64,000 nt of DNA from positions 281,342,880 through 281,406,879 of the forward strand of contig CM046874.1 of NCBI GenBank assembly GCA_025667525.1, in the 5' to 3' direction. The notes under the pieces were generated by a model. That model did no database searches, had not been told where the DNA came from, and saw nothing but the letters and a program-made list of their open reading frames with translations. This DNA comes from Glebionis coronaria. Taxonomy: Eukaryota; Streptophyta; Magnoliopsida; Asterales; Asteraceae. Each line of letters begins with the position of its first letter. The stretch's first letter is position 1. Positions 1 through 13,086 of this stretch are shown piece after piece. The position numbers and the translations under genes are program-made.

Positions 1-338
1 CAATTTATCCTTTCTCAATCTTGATGGGTATGGGAGACTTGGTTTTGGTTGAGGTTGAGTGGTTGATGAAGGATTTTTTTTGTTAGGTTCTTCATTGATG
101 GGTGTGGAGGTTAAAGGAGTAGAAGGTGTAGGTGTTGAGGTTGTAGATTTTGAAGGTGTTGATGTTGATGGTTTATCATAAGGTGGAACCGTAGTAGGCT
201 TTACCAAAGTAGGTTTGGGTGGTGAAGGATCATGAGTTTTCTTTCCACTCCTTTTTGTGATAGCATTAACATTAGCCCTTGGATTTGTTTGTGTGTTTGA
301 AGGTAGAGCCCCTTGTGGCCTTTGATTAAGAAGCATCA
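1..338 (-). pseudogene. E1 gag-linker fragment, downstream part (Athila-like)
   Basis: Minus-strand reading gives the Gag-to-protease linker of an Athila-like polyprotein: an [13 protein letters not shown] block, a PRANVNAIT block, a Ser/Thr/Pro-rich stretch and a PYPSRLRKDKL block. The same blocks occur in order in E3 (around 22090-22450) and E2. It continues, across the E2 insertion, the Gag sequence that stops at 29310 on the right. The fragment is cut by the window edge on one side and by E2 on the other, so protease and the rest of pol are outside the window. The reading frame is open here, but E1 gag on the other side of E2 carries stops, so this is a pseudogene piece. Confidence 0.85.
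334..338. repeat. Target-site duplication CATCA, left copy (E2 into E1)
   Basis: CATCA directly precedes the first TG of the E2 3' LTR and is repeated at 29305-29309 directly after the last CA of the E2 5' LTR. Five base pairs is the usual duplication for Ty3/gypsy integrase. Confidence 0.93.
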
Positions 339-3300
339 TGAAATTGTGTATAATTAAAGTTTGTTTTCTCAGTTTTTAACCAATTAAAAGTCTTAACAAA
401 ATCGGGTTTATAATCGTTTTTAGTTGGTAGGGTTATTTGGCTTTTCTATGTCTAATTGAACAATCAAGTAAAAATTGAAAAATATTAACTACGTAACCGT
501 AAAACAATTAATCAGTTACCAAATCTTTATTCAAATAAGGATAAAATTGTAAACTATGAAAGTAAAGTGCTTAAAATGTAAATTCTTAAAACTAAAATGC
601 TTGAAATGTAAATTCTGTTAACTAAAAGGACCAACTATGCAAATATAACAAACTAGTAACTAAATTGTAACAATATTGAAAACTAATTAACTAAAAATGT
701 AAAGCTTTGAAAATACAAGGACTGAATTAGTGCAAACACTAGATTGGTGCAAGTTTACACTATAATGAAAACAGCTAAACACTTGAGGGACTAAAGCAAT
801 TACAGGTAAGATTTTATCAAAAACGGGCAAACATGTTCAATAAGCTCGTTTAAGCTATTCAATGAACCAAATAAGCTCTAGTAACTTGCAAAAGGTTTAA
901 AATCAAAAATTAACTAGGCTTGCAAAAGGAATTCACTTAAAATCTTATAAAACTCGATTTAGCTTATTCTAATAAGCCCATATTAAGCAAACAAGAAAAT
1001 GAAACTTCCACAACTTGATTTTCTTGAGAAAACTGATTAATAAGCTGACAAAGAGTATAGAAAGTCTTTCCAAATGGAAAATGATCAACTGGATAAGCTG
1101 AAATCTGAAATTAAGCTAAACAAGTGCTTATTTAACTTTCGTTGACCAGATTTTTTAAAAAGCTGAAAATTTCAAAATCCACTCATGAATACTTTCTAAA
1201 CAATAATGTGAAATAAAATCAAGAGGTTTCTGAAGTGGAAATGTTGTTTCAAGAAATCAGTTAAGCACAAGATTATAGAAACTTGACTTATCCCAACAAC
1301 TTAAAGATTTGCTTATTTCTTCCTTGTTATAGAAAACTGTGTAATTTCCTTGCTAGACCTTAAAGTTCAGATGTTAAGTGAAAGATGAGAACTGGTTTCA
1401 AACAATTTCATCCAATAACAAAGAAATGCCAAGTGATTGAAATCAAGAACTTTTTATGAGAATGCTAAGTTAAAAACTGACCCATACTTTTTTTATTGCC
1501 AATTGCCTTTTTGACTAAAATCTTGACTTGAAAACTATCAAACTTTGTTTAAGATGACTAAATGACTAAGAATTATCAAAACTTAACCAATTAATAACAC
1601 TTGAACTCAAATTATAAGCTTCTACCAAACACTACTTAACAGGATTCTAACAAACTTTTTGAAGTACAAATGACCCAAAAACAAACAGGCTAGAACTCAA
1701 TATGCACAATAAAGCTGAAACGACTGATAAAGTTGATAATAGGACAAGTATTAAGCTGATGAACAAGTATAACACTACACTTAAGCTATCCAATTACCAA
1801 ATTCAGTTCAAAAGCTATCTAAACACATTTGATCATGCAGACAAACAAAGTTATACTAGGAATTGAGCAGGCAATACTTGTTTAGAGGAAAAAAATGCAG
1901 AATCTTAAAACCTTTTAGCTTAGGCCTCCTCTGATGGAGTAGGTTGGCGCTGAGACACCTAGATAGTGTTAACCACCACCTTAACACTATCACCAATCTA
2001 CTTAACCATCTACAATCACCATCATAACCATTGTTGAATTCAGAAAGCTTCAAAATCTACAAGACTGGTACTCGATGAACAGAACAAGATCTAAACTGCT
2101 TCAAATCTTCAACTTAGCTAATCATGATCAATTGTGATCATAACAAGCTAATAGTAACACAAGGATAACAAGATTCAAGGTATGAACAGTAACTGAAGAA
2201 GATGAATGTGAATTTTATTGATTTAGGAATGAAGTTTGTTACAAAGCTTGTAAATCTGTTACAACTATGCTAACTAACTCAAGAGCTTGTCAGACTCTTG
2301 AGTTGGTTGAGCTAACTAACTAGAACTAGGAATGAGAGAGAATGAATATGTATGTGAAATTTACACACATTAACTACTTGAAAAAAATGAGAGATTACAA
2401 TCCTATTTATAGACAAATGTGAGGAAGTTTTGGAGTTGATGACGTGTTTCCACCATTGAATTGTTGCCACGTGTTACAAAGCTGCTAAATGTTCATCCTT
2501 ATGTTCTTCAAGAATTGGGGATTTTTGATTCATTAAGTTTGAGCTTAATTGGTTGTATCCAATGTATTCCTCTCTAAACAACGATCAAATTTGATGTAGA
2601 AAACGTCTTCTGAAATTGAGTGTAGCTCATATACGTTCCAGGGCTCTTTGTTGATGAAGAAAGCCACGTGGCATGCCCGGGTTGGGTGAAATGGAAGCAC
2701 ACGGATCATTATCCAAAATGGATAATTGAATTATGGCATGGCGTCTTCTTATTGGTTGAAAGTTATTTAGTGGGTTTTACTGTTGTGATTTAGGTATTAA
2801 ATGCAACGGCTGCTAGTGGCCAGCTGTCTCTTATTTGGCAATCCAAACCCATTTTTCCTTGAATTCTGATTGGATAAGAGTTACTTCACACGGATTAATC
2901 TAAACTTGAAGTATTTTTGGCAGTTTCAATCCCTCACTTTGGCAGATTTGTATTTTGAGCTATAATCTTCATTTCTTTGGCATAAATGGTCCTTCGAGCT
3001 TCATTCTTGAACACAATTGATCCCTTTGACTTGGTTGACTAAAGAGTTGACCATGTTTGACTTTTATCTTGACTTTGGCATATTTACACATTTAGTCCTT
3101 CAACTTTAGAGTGTTGTCAAGATAGGTCCTTTGTCTTCAAAGTCTTGTCACTTTTGATCCTTCTTTGTCTTTTTCATCCAAATTAGCTTGATTTTCTTCT
3201 TGTTTGCTTGAAAATGCATCCTTCTTACCTATTTGTACACAAACACAAAACATACCACATAATAATGCTTTATAGCACAAAGGTTAGGTATTTTTCTTGT

Positions 3301-3349
3301 GTTTTAGGGTGATTTGTTGATTAAGTGATATGAGTTTTTGCTCATATCA
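339..3349 (-). repeat. E2 3' LTR
   Basis: Starts TGAAATTGTG and ends CTCATATCA in plus-strand reading, matching the split 5' LTR. It is 3,011 bp against about 3,083 bp for the partner; most of the gap is a roughly 65-bp deletion at about 1660 between two TGAA copies, seen by comparison with about 12803-12870. The sequence GCAGG at 1867-1871 is the uninterrupted version of the site where E3 entered the sister LTR. A TATA-like box (CTATAAAT on the minus strand) lies at 2405-2412 and an AATAAA at 2214-2219. A hairpin with arms GATATGAG/CTCATATC occupies 3327-3348 at the start of U3. Confidence 0.93.
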
Positions 3350-5351
3350 AATCCCCTACACTTGAACATTGCCATGACCTCATGCAATGCTATATTTTAA
3401 AGCACAAATTTATAATCTCCTCATAATTAATCCACCTTGGCCAATATGGAATGTATCTACACTACTCTACACTATATGATGCATGATTTTGATTTTGAAC
3501 AATGCAATGCAAAAGAAACAATTCTATTTATATCTTTTTGGAATTTTCTTGAAATGGTTTTGATGGAAAAACTCATAAAGAAATCAATGACTTTAATTAG
3601 GGCTTTGGTACCATGGACACTTATCACCCTCAAGTTTCACTTTCCCCATACCAAGCTTAAAAATGGGATCACTGCATTAACAAGTAAAAAGTGCATCAAC
3701 TTATTCATGACAATTAAATGTGGAACCGGTTATTATTTGAGCAAATTGCTTTTGGGCAAATTTGTCATTATTTAAAGCGTGAAGTATAAGAAATGCAAAA
3801 TCCAAAAATAAGGAAGCACGGTTTTAATCCTAAGTAATCCTCTCATTCATCACTTGAAAAACCGCTCACAATTAATATAAGTCCGTTTCAAGAATAATAA
3901 GTCATTCGCCTTATGTGTAAAATCCTTATGTCATGCATTAATAAGTAGTTACACACTCGCTAAGGAAAGAAAAATAAAATTCACGCAATAATTTACATCA
4001 GCCATCTTTTTGAGACTTTGGATCTTCAACCCCGTAACCCGTCAAGGTAATATTGGATTGGAGCAACTATTAAATCCCCGCAACCCGTCAAGGTAATATT
4101 GGAATCTAATAGTTACTATAATTAACAATTCACTGGCACCTCTTGGGAGTCTTGTATTATTTTTTTTTCTTTTTTTTTTATTTTTTTTCTTTACTATTTT
4201 TTTCTAGCCACTCATTTTTTTGTAAGCCGCTCTTATTTTTCTTTATTCCTCACAAAGAAAGTTGAAAAGAATAAAAGGAAAAACACCCGCTAAGTATTAA
4301 GCATGAAATAAGTCTAGTACACATAAAACGTTCTAACTTAGAATCTTAAGACGTATTTATATCAACCATGAATGATTAGACAAAAATGCATTAGAGATTA
4401 CAAACCAATTAAAACCGTTCTTGATTATTTATTAACATATATACATGCGAAGAAAATAGAGGTAAAGAAGAAGAAGGTTTTAGCCACAAGTAATTATCAT
4501 GAAGTTTATCTAGCCCTTTTATACTTGCTTCAACTCTATCATTTCCCATTCTCCACAAATTTAAAATCTCAAAGAATGAGATTGGTGGATTCTTAGCCTA
4601 ATAGACCAATGAAGGACTACATGGTTAAGGATACTAGCTAGAGAATGCTAAGATAAGCAAACTCGGGTTGAGTCAAAATATCCATGGCGGGCCTAATATT
4701 TCAAAGAAGTCTAAATTTGTTAAACCACATCCTTATTATATTTTTTTCTTTTTATAACTTTTGATGAAAAATAAAAGAAGAATTTATACAATGCAAATGT
4801 GTTATGCAAATGAAAAATGATTAATGCAAAAATTATGAATGCATATTTTTGGTGGCCAAAGTAGATCAAAAATTTGAAAAATGTTTGAAAAATTAATTTT
4901 CCATGTTATCATGAAGGTCAATGACATGTTCTAGGTAAGATCACTTCGATAGAAGACCCCCCTACACTTAAGCTAAACATTTTCCTCAATGTTTAAGAGC
5001 ATGGAAGTATAACACTTCCCCTACACTTATGACAATGAATAGACTTTGCTTAACCCAAGTTAAGGAAAGATCAACTATAGTGAATTCATTTTTAAAGCCC
5101 AAGGTGTCTATGAAAGATCACAATAGTAACGAAGTGAACCGGATACAAGGGCCTCCTCCATAAGCTCCAAAGCACGAAATGAGTGAGCAACCCTACAAAC
5201 ATCATGAAGATAAAAGAAGGTCTACCCCAACACTTCTCAACAAATTGCTATCCTTATTTCTAACCTACAACACTCTAGTTCTAACAACTTCTAAACCTAG
5301 TTATTCAAGCTTGATTTAAGGAGTCTCTAGCTCGACTCTTCCCACAATGAA
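3350..5351 (-). other. E2 3' noncoding region with PPT; no gene
   Basis: Two kilobases between the end of pol and the 3' LTR. The PPT (minus-strand GTAGGGGATTT) abuts the LTR at 3350-3360. PPT-like copies recur near 4960-5030 beside an ACATTtTCCTCAATGT inverted repeat (one mismatch). A duplicated block containing CCCGTCAAGGTAATATTGGA is found near 4037 and 4086. An AACTCGGGTTGAGTCAAAA block at about 4660-4678 is shared with E3 and E5. A GAGTC/GACTC hairpin lies at 5321-5338. Short open frames here have no recognisable content, and I see no env-like ORF. Confidence 0.75.
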
Positions 5352-8300
5352 TTAATTCATGGGGAAAATGGGGATCTCTTGGACCATTTCAACGTAAATG
5401 TCCTCCCCAAAATAGTGCTTCACACGGTGACCATTCACTTTAAAATTTGGACCATCGGGTTGTGACAACTCAATAGTTCCATATGGAAATACTTGAGCAA
5501 TAGTGAATGGACCGGGCCATCTTGACTTAAGCTTGCCCGCAAAAAGTTTCAACCTTGAGTTAAAGAAGAGAACCGGCTCTCCAACTTTAAACTCACGGTT
5601 CTTAATCTTAGCATCATGCAATTTCTTAGTCTTCTCCATATAAAGCAAAGAATTCTCATAGGCATTGGCTCTCAATTCATCCATTTCATTAAGTTGATCC
5701 TTTCTATGTGAACCGGCTTGGTTTAAATCAAAGTTATCCAACTTGAGAGCCCAAGAAGCCTTGTGTTCTAACTCGAATGGAAGGTGGCATGCTTTTCTAT
5801 AGACAAGCCTATAAGGAGTACAACCAATTGGTGTCTTAAAAGCCGTCCTAAAAGCCCACAAAGCATCAGCAAGCTTATCCAACAAAGAAGCTCGATGCTC
5901 TCCCACGGTTCTCTCCAAAATTCTCTTTAAACCACGATTTGTGACCTCAGTTTTACCATTGGTTTGAGGGTGATACGCGGTAGAAAGTCTATGATTAACT
6001 CCATATTTCTTCTTGGCAGTATAGTTGGGCCCAAAATGTCCACCCGTAGGTCCTTTATGACAAGCTTCTAAAATCTTAAATGCCTCGGGCCCATCTACAC
6101 ACCGTCTAATGATTTGGTCCGCACATTGCCTAAAGAGGTAAGGATCATCCCAAAAGTAGTACTTAACTTCCTTAAGAAACTTCTACTTTTGTTGGGAAGT
6201 AAGACCCTCTATAAGCACATTCCCCACAAGATAGTTTGCTATATCCACAAACCAAGGGGTGGCATCCTCTTGAGAAGAGATAGACATGAGCTCCTCTAAT
6301 GGAAAGGATTCATTGATTTCTTTATTAGGAAAATCACCTTGAAAAGGATGCTCAAGTCTACTCAAGTGATCCGCCGCTAAATTCTCGGCTCCTTTCTTAT
6401 CTCGAATTTCTATCTTGAACTCTTGAAGCAATAAAACCCATCTTAAAAGCCTAGGCTTAGCATCTTGATTTGTCATGAGATACTTGAGAGCGGAATGATC
6501 CGTATACACTATGGTTTTGGATAGCACAAGGTATGGTCTAAATTTCTCAAAAGCATAGACTATAGCAAGCAACTCTTTTTCCGTGGTAGTATAATGAAGT
6601 TGTGCACCGGTCATGGTTTTACTCGCATAGTGTATAGGTTGAAAATGCTTATTCACTCTTTATCCTAAGACGACCCCTACCGCATAATCACTAGCGTCAC
6701 ACATAAGCTCAAAAGGCAATTCCCAATTTGGAGAAACCAAAACGGGAGCCTTAGTCAATTTTTCCTTAAGAGTCTCAAATGAATCCAAACACTCTTGGTT
6801 GAAAATGAAAGGAGACTCTTTTTCCAAGAGGTGGGTCATCGGTCTTGCTATCTTAGAAAAATCTTGTATGAAGCGCCTATAAAACCCCGCATAACCTAAG
6901 AAACTCCTTACACCTTTAATCGTAGTCGGTGGGGGAAGCTTAGCAATCACATCAATTTTAGCTCGATCCATTTCTAATCCCTTATTGGATATCTTGTGTC
7001 CCAAAACAATTCCCTCTTTCACCATAAAGTGACATTTCTCCCAATTAAGAACTAAACATGTTTCCTCACAACGCTTAAGCATTCGTTCTAAATTGGTGAG
7101 ACATGAGGTAAATGAATCTCCAAAGACGGAAAAATCATCCATGAAAACCTCCATTGTTTGCTATATCATATCATGGAAAATTGCCATCATGAACCTTGGA
7201 AATGTCCCCGGTGCATTACATAAGCCAAAAGGCATTCTCTTGTAAGCAAATGTACCGTAGGGACAAGTGAATGTGGTCTTGTCTTGATCCTTAGGGTCAA
7301 TGGGTATTTGGAAATAACTCGAAAAGCCATCAAGAAAACAATAGTATTCATTTCCCGCTAAGCGTTCAAGCATTTGGTCCATAAAAGGTAATGGGAAGTG
7401 ATCTTTCCTAGTAGCCTCATTGAGCTTCCTATAGTCAATACAAACTCTCCAACCGGTAACAAGTTTCATAGGAATAAGCTCATTGTTCTCATTAGGTACT
7501 ACGGTGATTCCACCCTTTTTTGGAACACAATGTACCGGGCTAACCCATGGAGAGTCGGAAATGGGGTAAATCATGCCCGCATCAAGGAGTTTGATAACTT
7601 CCTTTTTAATGACCTCATGGATTTTTGGATTAACCCTTCGTTGGCTTTGAATGGCGGGTTTGTAATCATCCTCCATAAGGATTTTGTGTGTACAAAAATG
7701 TGGATCAATTCCCCTTATGTCGGATATTTTCCGTGCTAAGGCTTTCTTATGTTTCTTAAGTACTTCAATGAGTTTCTCTTTCACATCCTCTTTCAACTCT
7801 TTAGCAATGATCACTAGTAATTGGTCTTTGCTCTCTAAGAAAGCATACTCTAGGTGGGATGGAAGGTCCTTAAGTTCAATTAGAGGTGGACTCTCTATGG
7901 AAGGTTTAACTATGGATGGATCATCATTGGTTACTTCTTGTGGAATGGGAGAAGGAATAAGGTCCTCATTGAGCAACTTTTGGATGGTAAGAATATCTTC
8001 TTCCCAATTAATGGGAGAATCATCATTTCCAAGAAAGTTGGACTCAAATTCCTCTAAGAGGAAATCACTCTCTCCAAAAGGTGTTAAAGAGGGAGCAATT
8101 GAGGCCTCGGTTTCAACATGGGGCATATCCTCACTATTACTCTTGCAAGCGTCATGAAAATGCTCATCACACACCTCATCTAACACATCCACTATGTTAA
8201 TAGTCTCACAAGGTTTAGACTCCTTAACCTCTTTCTTATCACAAACTTTCCTTAACTTAAACACCACTTTCTCATCCTCTACTCTCATAATTAGTTCCCC

Positions 8301-10706
8301 CTCCGCCACATCTATCAAAGTACGACCCGTTCTCAAAAACGGTCTACCAACAATCAAAGGAACTCTAGGATCCATGTCATAATCAACCACTACAAATTCG
8401 GCCGGGAATGTAAACTTATCCACACCTACAAACACATCCTCCGTGATACCTACGGGGTAAGCTATGGTACGGTTGGCTAACTCAAGTATCATCCTAGTGG
8501 GAGTGAGCTCGGGAAGAGAGAGTTTTTTCCAAACCAATAAAGGCATGAGGTTAATGCTTGCCCCTAGATCCGCCAAAGCCATGCAATTTTCCACACCGGG
8601 AAAATTACAAGGTATCAAGAAGCTCCCCGGATCTCCAAGTTTTGTTGGTAAGGTTTTAAGTAGGATGGCGGAACAATTTTCATTAAGGGATGTTTTGGGC
8701 AAATCAATCAATTTTTCCTTGTTGGAGAGTAAATCCTTGAACATCTTAGAAAATTTTGGCATGTAAGCAAGAGCTTCCGCAAAGGAGATGTTTATGTTGA
8801 GTTGCTTGAACATCCTTAAGAAATTTGAGACTTGGATATCATCCTTGTTCTTTAACTTGTCCTTTTTCAATCTTGAAGGATAAGGAAGATTTGGTTTAGG
8901 TGTGGGTGTTGTAGTGGAAGATTTGTCTTTGTTAGCTTCTTCATTGGGAGTTGTGGAAGGTAAAGGAGAAGTGGGAATAGGTTGAGAAGGTGTGTTTGAT
9001 TGAATAGGAGCATTTGGAGGTGGTGAAGTGGATGTAGAAGGCTTATCACATGTAGGAATAAAAGTGGGTTTAACAATAGGAGGTGTAGGAGGTGAAGGAG
9101 CATTTGTTGACTTTCCACTTCTTGTTGTAATAGCATTGACATTTGCCCTTGGGTTTGCTTGTGTGTTAGATGGTAAAGCTCCTTGTGGTCTTTGATTGAA
9201 TGCCATCAAAAGCCTATTAGTTTTTTCCTCCGATATACGTTTCATTTGATCATTCATTCTTTTCTCGATTTCACGAATCCTCCTCTCAACATACTCATGA
9301 GTCTCTTGTAGCCCATATCCTTGATTTTGAAATTGAGGGTAACCTTGATTGGGGATTTAAGAATATCCTTGATTTGGTAAGGGTGGAAGTGGTTGATTAA
9401 ATCCTTGATGTGGTTGATAAAAGTTATTTCCTTGATGTTGAAAATTGTTAGGTGCCTTATAGTTATTCCCTTGGTAATTTGGTCTTGGACCTTGATTTCT
9501 CTGTAACAATTGAGGAGGATTTTGTTGAGGTTAGGTGGGTGGTTGGGGTGGGAATCCCGGTGGAGTAAGATAATTTTGAGACTTGTAAGAAAGGTTGTTT
9601 GGATTGATGTTTGGCTTGAAATGTTCACGATGTTCCTCTTGATAAGCATAACACTCCCCTTGATAACCTTGCACCTTATCACATTGTTGATAGGAATGAG
9701 GACCTCCACAAGTCTCACATGAAAGGGTAATAGCATCACATCATTTGTGGAATTGTTCAATGAAAGGCTCTTAATAGCTTGGATCAATTCTTGATGTGCC
9801 TTAAAACTCATCTCATGATCCCTATCTATCTTTTGAAGTATCTCTTGGTGACTCTTGAGGAATTGGTTATCACAAGGTGTTTGAGAATTGTTTTGGTAAC
9901 ATGAACCCTTTCTTCAAATTGAGTGTTTGTTTGTACCATTGATTTGGTCTCAATTATATCCCAAGCCTCTTAAATTGATTTAAGAATAATATTTCCTCCC
10001 GCGGAAGCATTGAGTGAGTCTTGGTGATGAGGTTTAAGGCCATTGTAGAAAGTATTGATTTGGTGAACTTCATCCAATCCATGGTTAGGGCATCTCTTCA
10101 ATAACTCTCTATACTCCTCCCAAGCATCACTAAATGTTTGACTAGGTTTTTGTTGAAAGCCTATAATTGAGTTCCTCAAAGCCGTGGTCTTAGATGGGGG
10201 AAAGAACTTGTTCAAAAACTTGGTAGTCAAACCATCCCATGTGGTAATACTCGCGGGTGGTTGTGTATCTAACCAATGCTTAGCCGGACCCTCTAGTGAA
10301 AATTGTACCAATATCAACTTAATGGCATCATGGGGAACTCCATTGTACTTAATGGTGTTGCAAAGAGCAACAAATCTCTTAAGGTGATCATGAGGATTAT
10401 CATTCTTGTTCCCATAAAAAGGTGTGTTTGAAACCAAGTTAATCATGGATGTTTTTAGCTCAAATGTGTTTGCGGGAATAACGGGTATCTTGATAGCATC
10501 GGCATATCCATGCACATTGGATTGAATTGCTCCATCAAAGATAGAGTATCAACTCTGGCCATGGCTTCTTGTTGTGGATGAATCAAAGCACGATTTTCGT
10601 GATCGGCTTGATGGACGGTGGTGTTCCTACTCTTTCTCTTTTTCTTCCTTTTCGAAGGAAGGGGTTGTACACCAATCGGTATTTGTGCACGCCCGCGAGT
10701 GAGCAT
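5352..10706 (-). pseudogene. E2 gag-pol polyprotein, disrupted, integrase core deleted
   Basis: Homologous along its length to the intact E3 polyprotein. Starting from the ATG at 10706, one sees the basic N-terminus, capsid, zinc knuckle region, protease with [14 protein letters not shown], RNase H, and an integrase remnant ending at 5352. Disruptions visible directly: a frameshift near 10520-10535; a stop at 9970; a frameshift near 9733 just before the zinc knuckle; stops near 9530 and 9358; a stop at 7161 just before the FMDD RT motif; stops at 6660 and 6183. Near 6004-6012 the sequence jumps from the HHCC region straight to the segment before the last catalytic Glu. Relative to E3 this removes 384 bp (128 codons) including CxxC and two of the three DDE residues. 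Several stops are CAA to TAA, as expected for deamination of methylated DNA. Confidence 0.92.
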
Positions 10707-11462
10707 GCAACTCAATACGAGGAATGAGAGAGAAGCTCTCGTGTGACTTTGAAGAGAAAAGGATTATCCTCTTCGAGTTTCAATATGAAATATCCACAGG
10801 AAAATAATAATATACGTATGTACTACTTGGGTGCAAGACCCCCAATGAAGTCTTCCTTCATAGAATACTCACAAGTGAAGGGGGGTTAGGTGGCGCGAAG
10901 CACTTAAGTACCTATTGACCCTTAGATGGCATTTTATAGCTCATCGCCTCTCTATTCACTTAATTGTTTGTATTCTTCGAATTATTGCCTATTGGAAGTA
11001 TTTATCTATTCTTTCTTTATTTTGTTTGATCGATACGCGTGTCAAGGACCGGAACGCCCCTCAACACGGTGTATTGCCTCGGCAATACTTATGGAGAATA
11101 TGTGTGTTGGTTGTTCTTATACGTATACGTATTTACTTATAATAATATATGGAAAATATTTTTGTATTTATGAGTTTTTTAGAGAAAATACTATATGTAC
11201 ATAAAAACCGAGAAAATCCAATAATATATATTTTTGGGTGCAATCTCTTAGGAAAAAGATTGCTTTTTGAATTTTTTAATTTGTTTGGTCAATTCTTTAG
11301 GAAAAGAATTGTTTTTGTTATTTTTTAGTTTTTATATATTTTTATATTTTTGATTTTTTTATTGTTTTTGATTTATGATACGTAAAAATAACGTTCACTA
11401 GGTGAACGGATTCCAAGAGCCAATGAAAACCGTCAATCGATAGTCTATCGTAAAGTCAAAGA
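10707..11462 (-). other. E2 5' leader between PBS and gag; no gene
   Basis: About 750 bp, T-rich on the plus strand, with no long frame of recognisable content. It carries inverted repeats shared with E3 and E1: CGTTCAC/GTGAACG at 11392-11408; CAATTCTTT with AAAGAATTG at 11290-11311; GCAATCT/AGATTGC at 11240-11263; and GTATTGCC/GGCAATAC at 11071-11088. The first lies 54 nt from the PBS. Confidence 0.7.
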
Positions 11463-11478
11463 ACCGACAGTGGCGCCA
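11463..11478 (-). promoter_or_regulatory. E2 primer-binding site, tRNA-Asp type, mutated
   Basis: The minus strand reads TGGCGCCACTGTCGGT, two nucleotides inside the 5' LTR end. It differs at two positions from the PBS of E3, E1, E5 and E6 (TGGCGCCGCTGCCGG). Athila elements commonly use a tRNA-Asp-like primer. Confidence 0.85.
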
Positions 11479-11480
11479 TT

Positions 11481-13086
11481 TGAAATTGTGTATAATTGAA
11501 GTTCGTTTTCTTAGTTCTTAACCAATTGAAAGTCCTAACAAAATCAGGTTTATAATCGTTTTTGGTTTGTAGGGTTATTTGGCTTTTCTATGTCTAATTG
11601 AACAATCAAGTAAAAATTGAAAAATATTAACTACGTAACCGTAAAACAATTAGTCAATTACCAAATCTTTATTCAAATAAGGACAAAATTGTAAACTGTG
11701 AAAGTAAAGTGCTTAAAATGTAAATTCTTAAAACTAAAATGCTTGAAATGTAAATTCTGTTAACTAAAAGGACCAACTATGCAAATATAACAAACTAGTA
11801 ACTAAATTGTAACAATATTGAAAACTAATTAAAAATGTAAAGCTTTGAAAATACAAGGACTGAATTAGTGCAAACCCTAGATTAGTGCAAGTTTACCCTA
11901 TAATGAAAACAGCTAAACACTTGAGGGACTAAAATGCAATTAAAGGTAAGATTTTATCAAAAACGGGCAAACATGTTCAATAAGCTCGTTTAAGCTATTC
12001 AATGAACCAAATAAGATCTAGTAACTTGCAAAAGGTTTAAAATCAAAAATTAACTAGGCTTGCAAAAGGAATTCACTTAAAAGCTTGTAAAACTCGATTT
12101 AGCTTATTCTAATAAGCCCATATTAAGCAAACAAGAAAATGAAACTTCCACAACTTGATTTTCTTGAGAAAACTGATTAATAAGCTGACAAAGAGTATGG
12201 AATGTCTTTCCAAATGGAAAATGATCAACTGGATAAGCTGAAATCTGAAATTAAGCTAAACAAGTGCTTATTTGACTTTCGTTGACCAGATTTTTCAAAA
12301 AGCTGAAAATTTCAAAATCCACTCATGAATACTTTCTAAACAATAATGTGAAAGAAAATCAAGAGGTTTCTGAAGTGGAAATGCTGTTTCAAGAAATCAG
12401 TTAAGCACAAGATTACAGAAACTTGACTTATCCCAACAGCTTAAAGATTTGCTTATTTCTTCCTTGTTATAGAAAACTGTGTCTTTTCCTTGCTAGACCT
12501 TAAAGTTCAGATGTTAAGTGAAAGATGAGAACTGGTTTCAAACAATTTCATCCAATAACAAAGAAATGCCAAGTGATTGAAATCAAGAACTTTTTATGAG
12601 AATGCTAAGTTAAAAACTGGCCCATACTTTTTTTATTGCCAATTGCCTTTTTGACTAAAATCTTGACTTGAAAACTATCAAACTTTGTTTAAGATGACTA
12701 AATGACTGAGAATTATCAAAACTTAACCAATTAATAACACTTGAACTCAAATTATAAGCTTCTACCAAACACTACTTAACAAGATTCTAACAAACTTTTT
12801 GAAAGGATTCAAGGCAATTAGCTAAGCTGATTAAAATGACATATCAAACTAAGTTTGATTACTCAAATGAAGTGCAAATGACCCAAAAACAAACAGTTTA
12901 ACAAGCTAGAACTCAATATGCACAATAAAGCTAAAATGACTGATAAAGCTGATAACAGGACAGGTATTAAGCTGATGAACAAGTATACACTACACTTAAG
13001 CTATCCAATTACCAAATTCAGTTCAAAAGCTATCTAAACACACTTGATCATGCAAACAAACAAAGTTACACTAGGAATTGAGCAGG
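11481..13086 (-). repeat. E2 5' LTR, part a (U5/R side), truncated by E3 insertion
   Basis: Matches 339 onward and stops at GAGCAGG where E3 begins. The LTR resumes at 27828. The five bases GCAGG at 13082-13086 are the left copy of the E3 TSD. This part holds the R/U5 side. It contains several copies of a GGACTAAAnnTGnAAA-like motif. Confidence 0.93.
13082..13086. repeat. Target-site duplication GCAGG, left copy (E3 into E2 LTR)
   Basis: GCAGG precedes the first TG of E3 and recurs at 27823-27827. The E2 3' LTR retains the single pre-insertion copy at 1867-1871, so the insertion history is directly visible. Confidence 0.97.

Noticed and set aside
3437..3775. 112-codon plus-strand frame next to the E2 3' LTR
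   Set aside because: It is on the opposite strand to the element, in noncoding sequence that is conserved but not open in E3, and has no domain.
7398..8766. Plus-strand open frames opposite E2 and E3 pol (also 20611-22222)
   Set aside because: They are antisense shadows of the conserved gag-pol frame and appear at the same relative place in both elements.
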